From positions 344,586 through 408,585 of the forward strand of contig NZ_JODC01000013.1 of assembly GCF_000720765.1 (NCBI RefSeq): a DNA stretch of 64,000 bases, written 5' to 3'. The notes beneath the pieces are model-generated. The model searched no databases, was not told the origin of the DNA, and worked only from the letters and a program-made list of their open reading frames with translations. Positions 28,267 to 39,037 of this stretch are shown piece after piece. This DNA is from Streptomyces sp. NRRL S-646 (GTDB lineage Bacteria > Actinomycetota > Actinomycetes > Streptomycetales > Streptomycetaceae). The stretch's first letter is position 1. The number at the start of each line of letters is the position of its first letter. The position numbers were made by a program, and so were the translations under genes.

Positions 28267-28878
28267 CTACGGCAGGGCCAACGGCTGGGCGCACGCGCGC
28301 CGCAGCCGCAGCCGGTGGCACTGCGTTGCCACCGTGTCCACAAGTCGCACGAGATCGGGGGCGCCCCCACCGCCCCTCACGGCCGACAGCGTCGGCAGCG
28401 AGGCCTCGACCGCGCACCCCGGCTCGGGGGGCCGCAGCCATACGGCGGCCCCCTGCACGCCCGAGCGGCCCACCGGCCGTACACCGGCCGACTGCGCTCC
28501 GGGCGGCAGCGGCGCGTCCATGACGCAGCCTGCGCCGAGCGCCCTCAGATCGAGCGTCAGCGCGCCCCACTCCAGCCAGTCCAGCAGCCCCGGCAGTTCC
28601 TCCGCGCTGCCCGCGGCCACCAGCAGCCGCATCCGGTCCCCCTGTACGGCCACCGGAGAGGCCGGCGCGAGATGGCGCAGGCCCGCCCGGCCCGCCTCGG
28701 CCGGGACGTCCAGGACGTCGAAGCGGTCGCCCAAGCGGAGCCGTACCGGAGATCCGGAGCTGCCCGCGCGCGCGGGCACTGTCGCCCAGCCCAGTTCGTT
28801 CTCGTAGAACCGGCTGACCCGATCGCCCGGATCGAGCGGCCGACGGGGGAGCGGGACCGTGGAGAGGCTGCCAACCAT
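28267..28878 (-). CDS. Conserved-looking hypothetical protein adjacent to lsr2
   Basis: 203 residues from ATG 28878. It has a segment RFYENELGWATVPA reminiscent of the N-terminal region of bifunctional primase/polymerase-like proteins, but no catalytic motif survives. The rest is Leu/Arg/Gly-rich, with several Cys. A family found beside lsr2 in Streptomyces is my best match; function is unknown. No clear ribosome site precedes the ATG, so the start is uncertain. Confidence 0.65.
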   Translation of the reverse strand: MVGSLSTVPLPRRPLDPGDRVSRFYENELGWATVPARAGSSGSPVRLRLGDRFDVLDVPAEAGRAGLRHLAPASPVAVQGDRMRLLVAAGSAEELPGLLDWLEWGALTLDLRALGAGCVMDAPLPPGAQSAGVRPVGRSGVQGAAVWLRPPEPGCAVEASLPTLSAVRGGGGAPDLVRLVDTVATQCHRLRLRRACAQPLALP

Positions 28879-29308
28879 GCCAAGGGCAACCGCCCGAAGA
28901 GCTTGCAAGTTACGCTGGGTGTCCTGACGGATGCGCAGAGTGCCGAAAAAAGGGGCGTGCGGGGGTGCGGGGTGGCGCAAGGTTGTTCGCCCATAGCGGA
29001 GGGAACCGGTGCGCGCGGCATGGAGTGTCAGTCCCAGCGGGTAAGACATCCCTAGTGGGAGGGGGCGACACGCAGGCAAGGTGGTCTCACGTTCGCCATC
29101 GGCGTACTGATGGTGAGGGTAACCACCTGGCCTGCGGGAACATCGTCTCGCACCATCGGGTTGGAGCAGATGTCGGCGTCACGGGTCAGGAGGCCATCGA
29201 CGGTGTCGGCAGTTGGAATGAGCGGTCCCCGCTTGCGGGACTAAGCTGCGGAAGGACAGGGAGGGGAAGTTCCCCCCACTGCCTGACCGCTCTGAGGAGC
29301 GATTAACG
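28879..29308 (+). promoter_or_regulatory. 430-base clpC upstream region
   Basis: No convincing ORF lies here. It holds the ClgR-type site at 28985-28998, a possible SigR/SigH-type promoter (GGGAAC at 29001-29006, 18 bases, then GTG at 29025), and a long 5' leader before the clpC ribosome site GAGGAG. It probably serves both clpC and the divergent lsr2-side gene. Confidence 0.5.
28985..28998 (+). promoter_or_regulatory. ClgR-type operator upstream of clpC
   Basis: GTTCGC-5 bases-GCG matches the published ClgR binding consensus for clp and lon promoters of Streptomyces and Corynebacterium. ClgR activates clp genes and is itself a Clp substrate, so a feedback loop is likely. Confidence 0.7.
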
Positions 29309-31834
<2,526 letters not shown>

Positions 31835-31851
31835 GCCTCACGGCGACGCCA

Positions 31852-31885
31852 GAAGGGGCCGGTGCTTTCGAGCACCGGCCCCTTC
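31852..31885. terminator. Bidirectional terminator after clpC
   Basis: Perfect 15-bp stem (31852-31866 with 31871-31885) with a TTCG tetraloop, 18 bases after the clpC stop and 18 before the stop of the converging phosphatase gene. It serves both genes. Confidence 0.9.
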
Positions 31886-31902
31886 GTCATGTCTGCCCGC
31901 GG

Positions 31903-32502
31903 TTACGACAACTGCCCGTTGTAGTCCGGGAGTTTGAAGGTCTTGTCGGCGTGGCCCCCCGAGAGGTCGGTGGCGCTGTTGCCGATGTTCGCGATGATGT
32001 CGTAGCCCTTGTTCTCGATGTCGACGCGCTGGGAGGTCTTGTAGGCGGCGACGTCCTTGAACAGGTCGAACAGGCCGCGGACGTAGAGACCGGAGACGTC
32101 GTAGCCGTCGTGCTCCAGGTTCCACTCGGTGGGCGCGTAGATGATGCCCGGGCGGGCGGTGACGAAGAAGAGCGAGACGCCGTGCTCCTGGGCGTACTGA
32201 GCGACGTTCAGGACGGGCTTGTTGGCCGGCTGCGGGAAGCTGAAGCCGAAGTCCGTCTCCAGCGTGGTGTTGTCGATGTCGAAGACGATCGCCTGCTTCT
32301 GGCCCGGCCGGGCCGCGGCGATCCGCTCCTTCAGGTACGGCAGGGCCTGGTCCATCACCGTCTGGCAGTCCTTCTGCCAGGTCGCGTAATCGACGTCCGC
32401 TGTGCTCGTCGCCGCGTCGGCGGGGGTGGCCAGGGTCAGGAGGGCAGATGCTGAGACTGCGGTGACCACTGCGCGGAGCGCCCAGGGGCGTCGGCTTGTC
32501 AT
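31903..32502 (-). CDS. Secreted HAD-family acid phosphatase
   Basis: 199 residues. A signal peptide (residues 1-31, RRPWALRAVVTAVSASALLTL, cleavage after ADA) precedes a class B/C-like acid phosphatase domain. HAD motif I is VFDIDNTTLE (nucleophile Asp75, Asp77), motif II is FFVTARPG, and the C-terminal D/N region is DIIANIGNSATDL. It is an extracellular phosphomonoesterase; substrate unknown. Single gene with its own promoter in the 448-base gap upstream. Confidence 0.9.
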   Translation of the reverse strand: MTSRRPWALRAVVTAVSASALLTLATPADAATSTADVDYATWQKDCQTVMDQALPYLKERIAAARPGQKQAIVFDIDNTTLETDFGFSFPQPANKPVLNVAQYAQEHGVSLFFVTARPGIIYAPTEWNLEHDGYDVSGLYVRGLFDLFKDVAAYKTSQRVDIENKGYDIIANIGNSATDLSGGHADKTFKLPDYNGQLS

Positions 32503-32950
32503 GGGTGGGGGGTCCTCTCACGTCCGTATGCCGTTGTCTTGTGCATGTTCGGCGCCGAGGGTGGCGTGAGGGGAACCGTAGGGTTACTGGGCGGTAAGTG
32601 GCCAGAGATGTGCGTCACATGACGGTTGTTTCGTGGAGCGGGTGGATCTTGCTGGGCGGTGACAAGACGCACAGGTCATCCGGCCGGTACTAGCGCGGGT
32701 AGTGGGCCGCCCGAGGGGATTGGAAAAGGGTCCCTTTCCTGGAACCTCAGGGGCAATTCATCCGTCAAGTATTGATTCGTCCGTTATTGGAGCTGTGTCA
32801 AGAAGGGGGAAGTTTTGGGATGAAGTACTAGCTTACGTCGTAGATCACAGGTTTTGGGCTTCGCGGGTCCCGGGGTTACCAAGGGATGGTCCATCCGGTG
32901 GCCGCTTGTGCGTCGGGTGGTTTTCTCTGCCCCCGACCACAGAGGTTCTT
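32503..32950 (+). promoter_or_regulatory. 448-base divergent promoter region with long leader of the M23 gene
   Basis: No ORF is supported. It contains the SigE-like promoter at 32741-32766, and a predicted leader of about 180 bases with hairpins at 32884-32896 (GGATGG/CCATCC) and 32912-32937 (GTCGGG/CCCGAC). It did not match the c-di-AMP (ydaO-type) riboswitch consensus I know. The left part should hold the promoter of the phosphatase gene. Confidence 0.45.
32741..32766 (+). promoter_or_regulatory. SigE-like promoter of the M23 peptidase gene
   Basis: GGAAC (32741-32745), 17 bases, CGTC (32763-32766) resembles the extracytoplasmic sigma E consensus of Streptomyces. The sigE-cse operon is 6 kb away. 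Confidence 0.45.
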
Positions 32951-33634
32951 ATGTCTTCGCGTGTCACGTCCCGCTCTTCCCGTACGTCCCTGCTGCGCAG
33001 CCGTGCGGCCGTCCTGGCCGCCGGTCTGGGAATGTCGGTCGTGCTGGGCGCAGGGGTCGCGGCCGCCGCCGATGCCACCTCCGCCTCCAGTGCGGCGAGC
33101 GCCGTCAAGGCGCAGGCCGCCGCGCAGGCCAAGGCCGCCGCGAGCGCGAAGAAGGCCGCTCAGACGGCCGCTGCCAAGAAGGCGGCCGCCAAGGCCGCTG
33201 CCGCCAGGAAGGCCGCCTCCTGGATGCACCCGGTGAAGAAGTACCGGCTCTCCGCCAGCTTCAACCAGGCCGGCGGCATGTGGCAGTCCACCCACAGCGG
33301 GCAGGACTTCGCGGTGGCGAGCGGCACGGACGTCGTCGCCGCGCACGGCGGCACCGTCGTCAAGGCCGGCGGCAACGGCGCCGGTGACGGGCCCGCGTAC
33401 GGCAACGCCATCGTGATCAGGCACGGCAACGGGACCTACTCGCAGTACGCCCATCTGTCGCGGATCGACGTCAGGATCGGCCAGGTCGTCGCCACCGGCC
33501 AGCACATAGCCCGGTCCGGGAACACCGGTAACTCCAGTGGCCCGCACCTGCACTTCGAGATCCGTACGACGGCGAACTACGGGTCGGCCGTCGACCCGGT
33601 CGCCTTCCTGCGCACCAAGGGTGTGACCGTCTGA
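32951..33634 (+). CDS. Secreted M23-family (LytM-type) cell-wall endopeptidase
   Basis: 227 residues. Signal peptide with hydrophobic core (about 18-39, cleavage near AAAADA), then an Ala/Lys-rich helical spacer (residues 50-90), then the M23 domain. The zinc ligands and catalytic residues are HSGQD (His115, Asp119) and GPHLHFEI (His199, His201), with His168 in QYAHLS. It cuts peptide cross-links in peptidoglycan. It has a long 5' leader, and a SigE-like promoter suggests induction by envelope stress. Confidence 0.93.
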   Translation: MSSRVTSRSSRTSLLRSRAAVLAAGLGMSVVLGAGVAAAADATSASSAASAVKAQAAAQAKAAASAKKAAQTAAAKKAAAKAAAARKAASWMHPVKKYRLSASFNQAGGMWQSTHSGQDFAVASGTDVVAAHGGTVVKAGGNGAGDGPAYGNAIVIRHGNGTYSQYAHLSRIDVRIGQVVATGQHIARSGNTGNSSGPHLHFEIRTTANYGSAVDPVAFLRTKGVTV

Positions 33635-33648
33635 GGCGCGCTGAGCAC

Positions 33649-34245
33649 CTAGGACGGGTGGGTGGCCTCATGCGCCCGCGTCACCAGGTCGGTGGCGACC
33701 TCCAGGACCGCCTTGCGCTTGTCCTCGGGGTCGCCCTCGATGTCGCCCAGCGCGAACATCCCGGCATGCAGCGTGAACATCGCGCTGACGCAGCGCACCT
33801 GGTCGATCAGCTCGGCGTCCGGGTCGATGAGGATGTCGCGCATGCCCATCATGCGGTTGCGGAACGTCTCGCCGATGCGCAGTTCCTTCACCGTGCCCTG
33901 GTTCTCCTGCATGAAGCGGAAGAGCGGGGTCGCGCCCGCCAGGGTGTCGCTGTAGCGACGGATGATCTCGTGCTTGGTCTCCAGCGACTGCGGCTGTTGC
34001 CTGCCCCACTCGATCAGTTCCACGATCGGCTGTGAGAGGTCCTCGAAGATGCTGACGAGGATCTCTTCCTTCGTCTTGAAGTGGTAGTACAGCGCCGCCT
34101 TGGTGACGTCGAGGTGCTCGGCGATCTCGCGCAACGACGTCTTTTCGTAGCCCTGCTCCGCGAAGAGTTCGAGCGCCACGTCCTGAATGCGCTGGCGGGT
34201 GTCTCCGCGGCGCTGCTGCTTGGTGCCGTCCATGGTGCCGCCCAT
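33649..34245 (-). CDS. TetR-family transcriptional repressor of the adjacent MFS pump
   Basis: 198 residues. N-terminal helix-turn-helix: RQRIQDVALELFAEQGY, TSLREIAEHLDVTKAALYYHF and KTKEEIL. The C-terminal ligand-binding helical domain has no assignable ligand. GGGAG precedes the ATG at 34245. It is divergent from the MFS gene, and two long inverted repeats occupy the shared promoter, the usual efflux-repressor arrangement. Confidence 0.92.
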   Translation of the reverse strand: MGGTMDGTKQQRRGDTRQRIQDVALELFAEQGYEKTSLREIAEHLDVTKAALYYHFKTKEEILVSIFEDLSQPIVELIEWGRQQPQSLETKHEIIRRYSDTLAGATPLFRFMQENQGTVKELRIGETFRNRMMGMRDILIDPDAELIDQVRCVSAMFTLHAGMFALGDIEGDPEDKRKAVLEVATDLVTRAHEATHPS

Positions 34246-34262
34246 CCTCGCACTCCCGAGAA

Positions 34263-34333
34263 ACTTACTTGACGCCCGGCTAGTTACGGGTCTACCTTCC
34301 CAGTGTAGTCAACTAGCCGGGCGGCAAGTAAGT
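34263..34333. promoter_or_regulatory. Paired operator between tetR and MFS genes
   Basis: Two 23-base copies in inverted orientation (34263-34285 and 34311-34333), identical but for one base, each containing CGCCCGGCTAGTT, separated by 25 bases. Probably the TetR-type repressor's binding sites controlling both promoters. Confidence 0.7.
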
Positions 34334-34370
34334 GGCCGACCGGGGGGAAATACCCAGGGGAGTGGGGACG

Positions 34371-35954
34371 ATGGCGGACACGCAGACGGTCGAGACGAAG
34401 CCGGACAAACAGCCGAAGAGCGTACGGGTCGTGCTGCTCGCGCTCATGATCACCATGATGCTCGCGATGCTCGACAACATGATCGTGGGCACCGCGATGC
34501 CGACCATCGTGGGCGACCTCGGCGGACTCGAGCATCTGTCCTGGGTGGTCACGGCGTACACGCTCGCGACCGCCGCCTCCACCCCGATCTGGGGCAAGCT
34601 CGGCGACATGTACGGGCGCAAGGGCGCCTTCATGACGTCGATCGTGATCTTCCTGATCGGCTCCGCGCTCAGCGGCATGGCCCAGAACATGGGCGAGCTG
34701 ATCGGTTTCCGCGCGATCCAGGGACTCGGCGCGGGTGGTCTGATGGTCGGTGTCATGGCGATCATCGGTGACCTGATACCGCCGCGGGAGCGCGGCAAGT
34801 ACCAGGGCATGATGGCCGGCGTCATGGCGCTCGCGATGATCGGCGGCCCGCTGGTCGGCGGCACCATCACCGACAACTGGGGCTGGCGCTGGTCGTTCTA
34901 CATCAACCTGCCGCTCGGCGTGGTGTCGCTCGGTCTGATCAGTGCCGTGCTGCATCTGCCGAAGAAGCGGGCCAAGGCGGGCATCGACTACCTCGGTGTG
35001 GCGCTGCTGACCGTCGGCATCACCTCGACCGTGCTGGTCACCACCTGGGGCGGCACGGAGTACGCCTGGACGTCCGCGCGGATCATGGAGCTCATCGGGA
35101 TCGGCGTCGCCGCCCTCATCGGGTTCGTGTTCTGGCAGACGAAGGCCGCGGAGCCGATCGTGCCGCTGCACATCTTCCGCAGCCGCAACTTCACGCTGAT
35201 GTCGGTCATCGGCTTCATCACCGGCTTCGTGATGTTCGGTGCGACGCTGTACCTGCCGCTGTACCAGCAGTCCGTGCAGGGCGCGTCCGCGACCAACTCC
35301 GGGTTGCTGCTGCTGCCCATGCTCGGCGCGATGCTGGTCACCTCGATGGTGGCGGGGCGGGTGACCACCAACACCGGCAAGTACAAGGTGTTCCCGGTCG
35401 TCGGCAGCGTCCTGATGACCGTCGGGCTCTATCTGCTGTCCACGATGGACACCGGCACCTCGCGGTTCACGTCCGGTGTGTTCATGGCGGTCGTGGGGCT
35501 CGGCATGGGCTGCCTGATGCAGATCACCATGCTGGTCGCGCAGAACAGCGTGGAGATGAAGGACATGGGTGTCGCGTCCTCCTCGACCACCCTGTTCCGT
35601 ACGCTCGGCTCGTCCTTCGGCGTCGCGATCATGGGCGCGCTGTTCAACAACCGGGTCCAGCACGTCATGGCCGAGCGGGCCGGGGGGCTGGGAGCGAAGA
35701 TCACCGAGAAGTCGGCGGCGCTGGACGCCAAGAGCCTGGCGAAGCTGCCGGTCGAGGTGCGGGACGCGTACCAGCACGCGGTGTCCGCGGGTACGCACTC
35801 CGCCTTCCTGCTGGGGGCTGTGGTGGCCGTGGGCGCGCTGGTGGCGGCGGTCTTCGTGAAGGAGGTTGCGCTGCGGGGGACGGGGCCGGCTGCGCCCAAG
35901 TCAGGGGACGAGGCGGAGGCGGTGGCGCAGGCGCCGATCGTTGAGGCCGTCTGA
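34371..35954 (+). CDS. MFS multidrug efflux transporter (DHA2, 14 TMS)
   Basis: 527 residues with about 14 hydrophobic segments. Motifs are LDNMIVGTAMPTIVGDLGG (motif D1), GKLGDMYGRKGAFMTS (motif A), RAIQGLGAGGLMVG (motif B), and GGPLVGGTITDNWGWRWSFYI (motif C; split here). It is a proton-driven exporter of the EmrB/QacA type; substrates are unknown. GGGGAGTGGGGACG precedes the ATG at 34371. It is followed by a strong terminator. Confidence 0.93.
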   Translation: MADTQTVETKPDKQPKSVRVVLLALMITMMLAMLDNMIVGTAMPTIVGDLGGLEHLSWVVTAYTLATAASTPIWGKLGDMYGRKGAFMTSIVIFLIGSALSGMAQNMGELIGFRAIQGLGAGGLMVGVMAIIGDLIPPRERGKYQGMMAGVMALAMIGGPLVGGTITDNWGWRWSFYINLPLGVVSLGLISAVLHLPKKRAKAGIDYLGVALLTVGITSTVLVTTWGGTEYAWTSARIMELIGIGVAALIGFVFWQTKAAEPIVPLHIFRSRNFTLMSVIGFITGFVMFGATLYLPLYQQSVQGASATNSGLLLLPMLGAMLVTSMVAGRVTTNTGKYKVFPVVGSVLMTVGLYLLSTMDTGTSRFTSGVFMAVVGLGMGCLMQITMLVAQNSVEMKDMGVASSSTTLFRTLGSSFGVAIMGALFNNRVQHVMAERAGGLGAKITEKSAALDAKSLAKLPVEVRDAYQHAVSAGTHSAFLLGAVVAVGALVAAVFVKEVALRGTGPAAPKSGDEAEAVAQAPIVEAV

Positions 35955-35968
35955 TCTGCGAGTGAGCT

Positions 35969-36012
35969 GAAGGCTCCCCGGTCGGTGTCCGCCCCGGGGG
36001 GCCTTCTTCTTG
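35969..36012 (+). terminator. Intrinsic terminator after the MFS gene
   Basis: 13-bp stem (35969-35981 with 35994-36006, one G-U pair) followed by TTCTTGTTT, the classical stem plus U-rich tail. Confidence 0.9.
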
Positions 36013-36015
36013 TTT

Positions 36016-36190
36016 CCTCGCCCCCGCCGCCCCTACCCGTCCCGTCCCCAGGGGCTCCGCCCCTTCGACCCCGCCAGGGGGCTGTGCCCCCTGGACCCCC
36101 CATCGGCCTGAACGGCCTCGTCCTCAAACGCCGGACGGGCTGGAAGAGGCCGCTCGCCGCGTCTTCGAACGCCGGACGGGCTGGAAGATG
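36016..36190 (-). repeat. Dispersed intergenic repeat family 2, left copy
   Basis: Shares long stretches with 59652-59823 in the opposite orientation, including CCCGTCCGGCGTTTGAGGAC and a run of GGGGCGGAGCCCC-type hairpins (for example 36052-36064). The AACGCCGGACGGGCTGGAAGA unit occurs twice within it (36127-36148 and 36168-36188, approximately). Non-coding, between the MFS terminator and the end of cseC. Confidence 0.7.
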
Positions 36191-36259
36191 CGGGCTGGAA
36201 GGTGCCGTGGCGGCTCGCCGTGGGCCTCTCCCTGGGAACGATGCCTGGCCCCGGAGTTC

Positions 36260-37606
36260 CTACGGCAGCATCGGGTAACTGCCCGTGTTCGTGGGCGCAT
36301 GCTCCGGCAGCCACAGCACTGCCACCGCGCCCTCCGCCGGTACGTGATCCGGTGCGCCCGCCGGGCGTACGTTGCGGAAGGTCAGGCGGGCGCCCAGGAC
36401 ACGTGCCTGGCCGGCGGCGATCGTGAGGCCGAGGCCGTGGCCGTGGCCCGCGCGGTCGGCGCTGCCCGTGCGGAAGCGGCTCGGGCCGTCGGCGAGGAGG
36501 TCGGAGGGGAAGCCGGGGCCGTGGTCTCGGACCCGGATGACGCGGCCCTCGACGGTGACCTGGATCGGCGGTTTGCCGTGCCTCGCCGCATTCGCCAGCA
36601 GGTTGAACAGCACGCGTTCCAGGCGGCGCGGGTCGGTCGTGAGCATCGACTCGTGCACCACCCGCACCTCGACGGCCGGGTCCTTCGCCGCCACCCGTCG
36701 GGTGACGAACTCGCCGAGCAGGATGTCCTGCAGCTCGGCCCGCTCGGAGGCACTGTCGAGGCGGGCCACCTCCAGGACGTCCTCGACCAGGGTGCGCATG
36801 GCTTTCGCGCGGTCCAGGACCAGCTCCGTCGGGCGGCCCGGCGGAAGCAGTTCGGCCGCCGTCAGCAGGCCCGTCACCGGGGTGCGCAGCTCGTGCGCGA
36901 TGTCCGCGGTGACCCGGCGCTCGGCCTCCAGCCGCTGCTGCAGCGTGTCCGCCATGGCGTCCACCGCGCGCGCCAGGTCGTCGGTCTCGTCCCGTACGAC
37001 CCCGCCGATGGCGTCCCGTACCCGTACGTCCGACTCGCCCCTGGCGACCTGGTTCGCGGCGGCCGCCGCCTTGCGCAGCCGGCGTGAGAGCTGGCCGCCG
37101 ATGAGCACGCCCAGCGCACTGCCGCCGAGGACGACCGCGATGGAGCCGATCACCAGGGCCTGGTCGAGGTCCTTGAGGATGTCCGTGCTGCGGTCGGTGA
37201 AACCGGTGTGCAGCGACAGCACATGCCCGTCCTTGACCGGCACGGCGGCCCAGATGTCCGGCGCGCCGCCCGGTCGGTCGGTCACATATGTCGCCCGCCG
37301 GCTCTCCTCGACCTTCGCCCGCAGCGCCGAAGGCAGCTGCGGGTCGTCGATCTTGATGTTGGGGAAGAGGGTCCGGCTCGGGCTCTCGTAGTTGCGCTGC
37401 GCGATCCGGATGCGTTCGTCCGCGAGGTCGCGTGCGTTGTCCAGCATCGAGACCCGGGCCGCGTTGTGCACGACCAGGCTCAGTGCGATCGCCACCAGCG
37501 CGCCGACCAGTGCGATGGCCGCGCTGAGTTTCCATCTGAGGCCCGTGCGCATGCCCGTGCCCTCTGCGGCGTGCGCAGTGGCCGGGCGTCGGAAGATCCC
37601 CCGCAT
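36260..37606 (-). CDS. cseC: Sensor histidine kinase CseC
   Basis: 448 residues from ATG 37606. Two membrane segments (about 24-46 and near 145-170) bracket an extracytoplasmic sensor region. A HAMP-type linker, the HisKA box with ADIAHELRTPVTGLL, and the HATPase motifs NLLANAARHG and HGLGLTIAAG follow. Senses cell-wall damage and phosphorylates CseB, which activates sigE transcription. Identified as CseC by operon order sigE-cseA-cseB-cseC. Seventeen bases separate it from cseB. ATG 37552 is an alternative start. Confidence 0.92.
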   Translation of the reverse strand: MRGIFRRPATAHAAEGTGMRTGLRWKLSAAIALVGALVAIALSLVVHNAARVSMLDNARDLADERIRIAQRNYESPSRTLFPNIKIDDPQLPSALRAKVEESRRATYVTDRPGGAPDIWAAVPVKDGHVLSLHTGFTDRSTDILKDLDQALVIGSIAVVLGGSALGVLIGGQLSRRLRKAAAAANQVARGESDVRVRDAIGGVVRDETDDLARAVDAMADTLQQRLEAERRVTADIAHELRTPVTGLLTAAELLPPGRPTELVLDRAKAMRTLVEDVLEVARLDSASERAELQDILLGEFVTRRVAAKDPAVEVRVVHESMLTTDPRRLERVLFNLLANAARHGKPPIQVTVEGRVIRVRDHGPGFPSDLLADGPSRFRTGSADRAGHGHGLGLTIAAGQARVLGARLTFRNVRPAGAPDHVPAEGAVAVLWLPEHAPTNTGSYPMLP

Positions 37607-37623
37607 GTTCCTGGTGTCCTCGC

Positions 37624-38328
37624 TCAGGCCTTCAACTTGTAGCCGAAGCCGCGGACCGTCTCGATCCGGTCCTGGCCGATCTTCGTACGCAGTCGCTGCA
37701 CGTGGACGTCCACCACGCGCGTGTCCCCGCCCCAGCCGTAGTCCCACACCCGCTCCAGCAGTTTGTCGCGCGACAGGACGGTGCCCGGCGCGGAGGAGAA
37801 CTCCAGGAGGAGTCGCATCTCGGTCGGTGTCAGCGCCACCGGCTGCCCGGCCCGGTGCACCTCCATGCCTTCGGTGTCGATCTCCAGGTCGCCGAAGCTC
37901 AGCACCCCGCCGGCCACCTCGGCAGGGGCCTCGTCCGCCCGGTCGCCGCCGCTGGCGTGCCCGAAGCGCCGCAGCACCGCACGGATGCGCGCGACCAGCA
38001 CGGCGCCGTCGAACGGCTTGGTCACGTAGTCGTCGGCGCCCGCCTCAAGGCCCAGCACGACGTCGATCGAGTCGGCCCGCGCGGACAGCATGATCACCGG
38101 CACGGTCGACTCGTCGCGGATACGGCGGCACAGGCTGACCCCGTCCAGGCCGGGGACCATGACGTCTAGCAGCGCGATGTCGGGGCGGTTGGCCCGGAAC
38201 GCCTCCAGGCCGGACAGCCCGTCGGGCATCGCGGTGACCGCGAAGCCGTCCCGCTCCAGGGCGAGCTGGGTGGCCTCGCGGATGACGTCGTCGTCCTCGA
38301 CGAACAGGACATGGGTCTGGTCTGCCAT
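37624..38328 (-). CDS. cseB: Response regulator CseB
   Basis: 234 residues, OmpR/PhoB family. Receiver with acidic pocket (EDDD, residues 11-14), phospho-acceptor Asp55 (ALLDVMVPGLDG) and Lys in VTKPF; winged helix with GVLSFGDLEIDTEGMEV and WGGDTRVVDVHVQRLRTKIG. Activates the sigE promoter in response to CseC. The length agrees with characterised CseB. A 77-base gap to cseA holds a small GATCGCTC-type hairpin near 38381-38397. Confidence 0.95.
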   Translation of the reverse strand: MADQTHVLFVEDDDVIREATQLALERDGFAVTAMPDGLSGLEAFRANRPDIALLDVMVPGLDGVSLCRRIRDESTVPVIMLSARADSIDVVLGLEAGADDYVTKPFDGAVLVARIRAVLRRFGHASGGDRADEAPAEVAGGVLSFGDLEIDTEGMEVHRAGQPVALTPTEMRLLLEFSSAPGTVLSRDKLLERVWDYGWGGDTRVVDVHVQRLRTKIGQDRIETVRGFGYKLKA

Positions 38329-38405
38329 CCCGCTGCTCTCAGTTCTCGTGTCGGTCGTGGCGTACGCACTGCTGCTGGGTGATCGCTCCGAGCGGTCCGA
38401 ACGGT

Positions 38406-39017
38406 TCACGAAGACGGCGGCGCGTCGTCCCCGACGGAGTTGCTGTAGTCGTTGCGCGTGTTGAACCGCTTGACGAAGTGGCCCGAGGCCCAGATGTACG
38501 TGGTCACGATCTCACCGGACGGATTCGACATCGGATCGTCCTTCTCGTACACCTGCTTGGTCACCACCAGGTCGCCGCGGTCTATCTCCGCGTAGACCGG
38601 GGGTTCCTCTACCCGGAAGACATTCTCGTACCGACCGCCTTGATCGCGATACACGTACGAGCCGACTCCGACCTGGTCCCCGCAGGTCAGCACGTTCACC
38701 ACGATGTCGTCGGAGTATCCGCCGGTCAGTTCGCCGTACGACACGTCGATCGGGTACCCGTCCGCGACGCACGGCTTCAGGCCGTGCTTGACCTCAGCGG
38801 AGACCATCGGGTCGTCCTTGACGAGCTTGACCGCGTCCACATGCGCGGTCTTCGAAAGGCTGGGCGTGGGCGAGGCGGTGGGCGAGACAGCGGCGCCCAT
38901 CACCGAGTCGGCGTGCGCCGGGCCCTCGTCACGGGCGCCGGTGCCGCCGGTACCGCAGGCGGAGACGAAAAGGGCGAGGGCGGCGAGCACGGCCACCGCC
39001 GTGTACGCCGCCTGCAT
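38406..39017 (-). CDS. cseA: Lipoprotein CseA
   Basis: 203 residues. Signal peptide (1-20, AYTAVAVLAALALFVSAC) with lipobox VSAC, so it is lipid-anchored on the outer face of the membrane. The rest is extracytoplasmic with no enzyme motif. CseA is a negative modulator of the CseBC/sigma-E response in the characterised system. ATG 39017 has GAGGGA upstream, 20 bases after the sigE stop. Confidence 0.92.
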   Translation of the reverse strand: MQAAYTAVAVLAALALFVSACGTGGTGARDEGPAHADSVMGAAVSPTASPTPSLSKTAHVDAVKLVKDDPMVSAEVKHGLKPCVADGYPIDVSYGELTGGYSDDIVVNVLTCGDQVGVGSYVYRDQGGRYENVFRVEEPPVYAEIDRGDLVVTKQVYEKDDPMSNPSGEIVTTYIWASGHFVKRFNTRNDYSNSVGDDAPPSS

Positions 39018-39037
39018 GGTCCCTCGGCCCGAGTCGG

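Noticed and set aside
32773..32950. c-di-AMP (ydaO-type) riboswitch in front of the M23 peptidase gene
   Set aside because: The expected conserved segments (such as the GACAGCTAACC-type run) are not there. Kept only as an unidentified structured leader.
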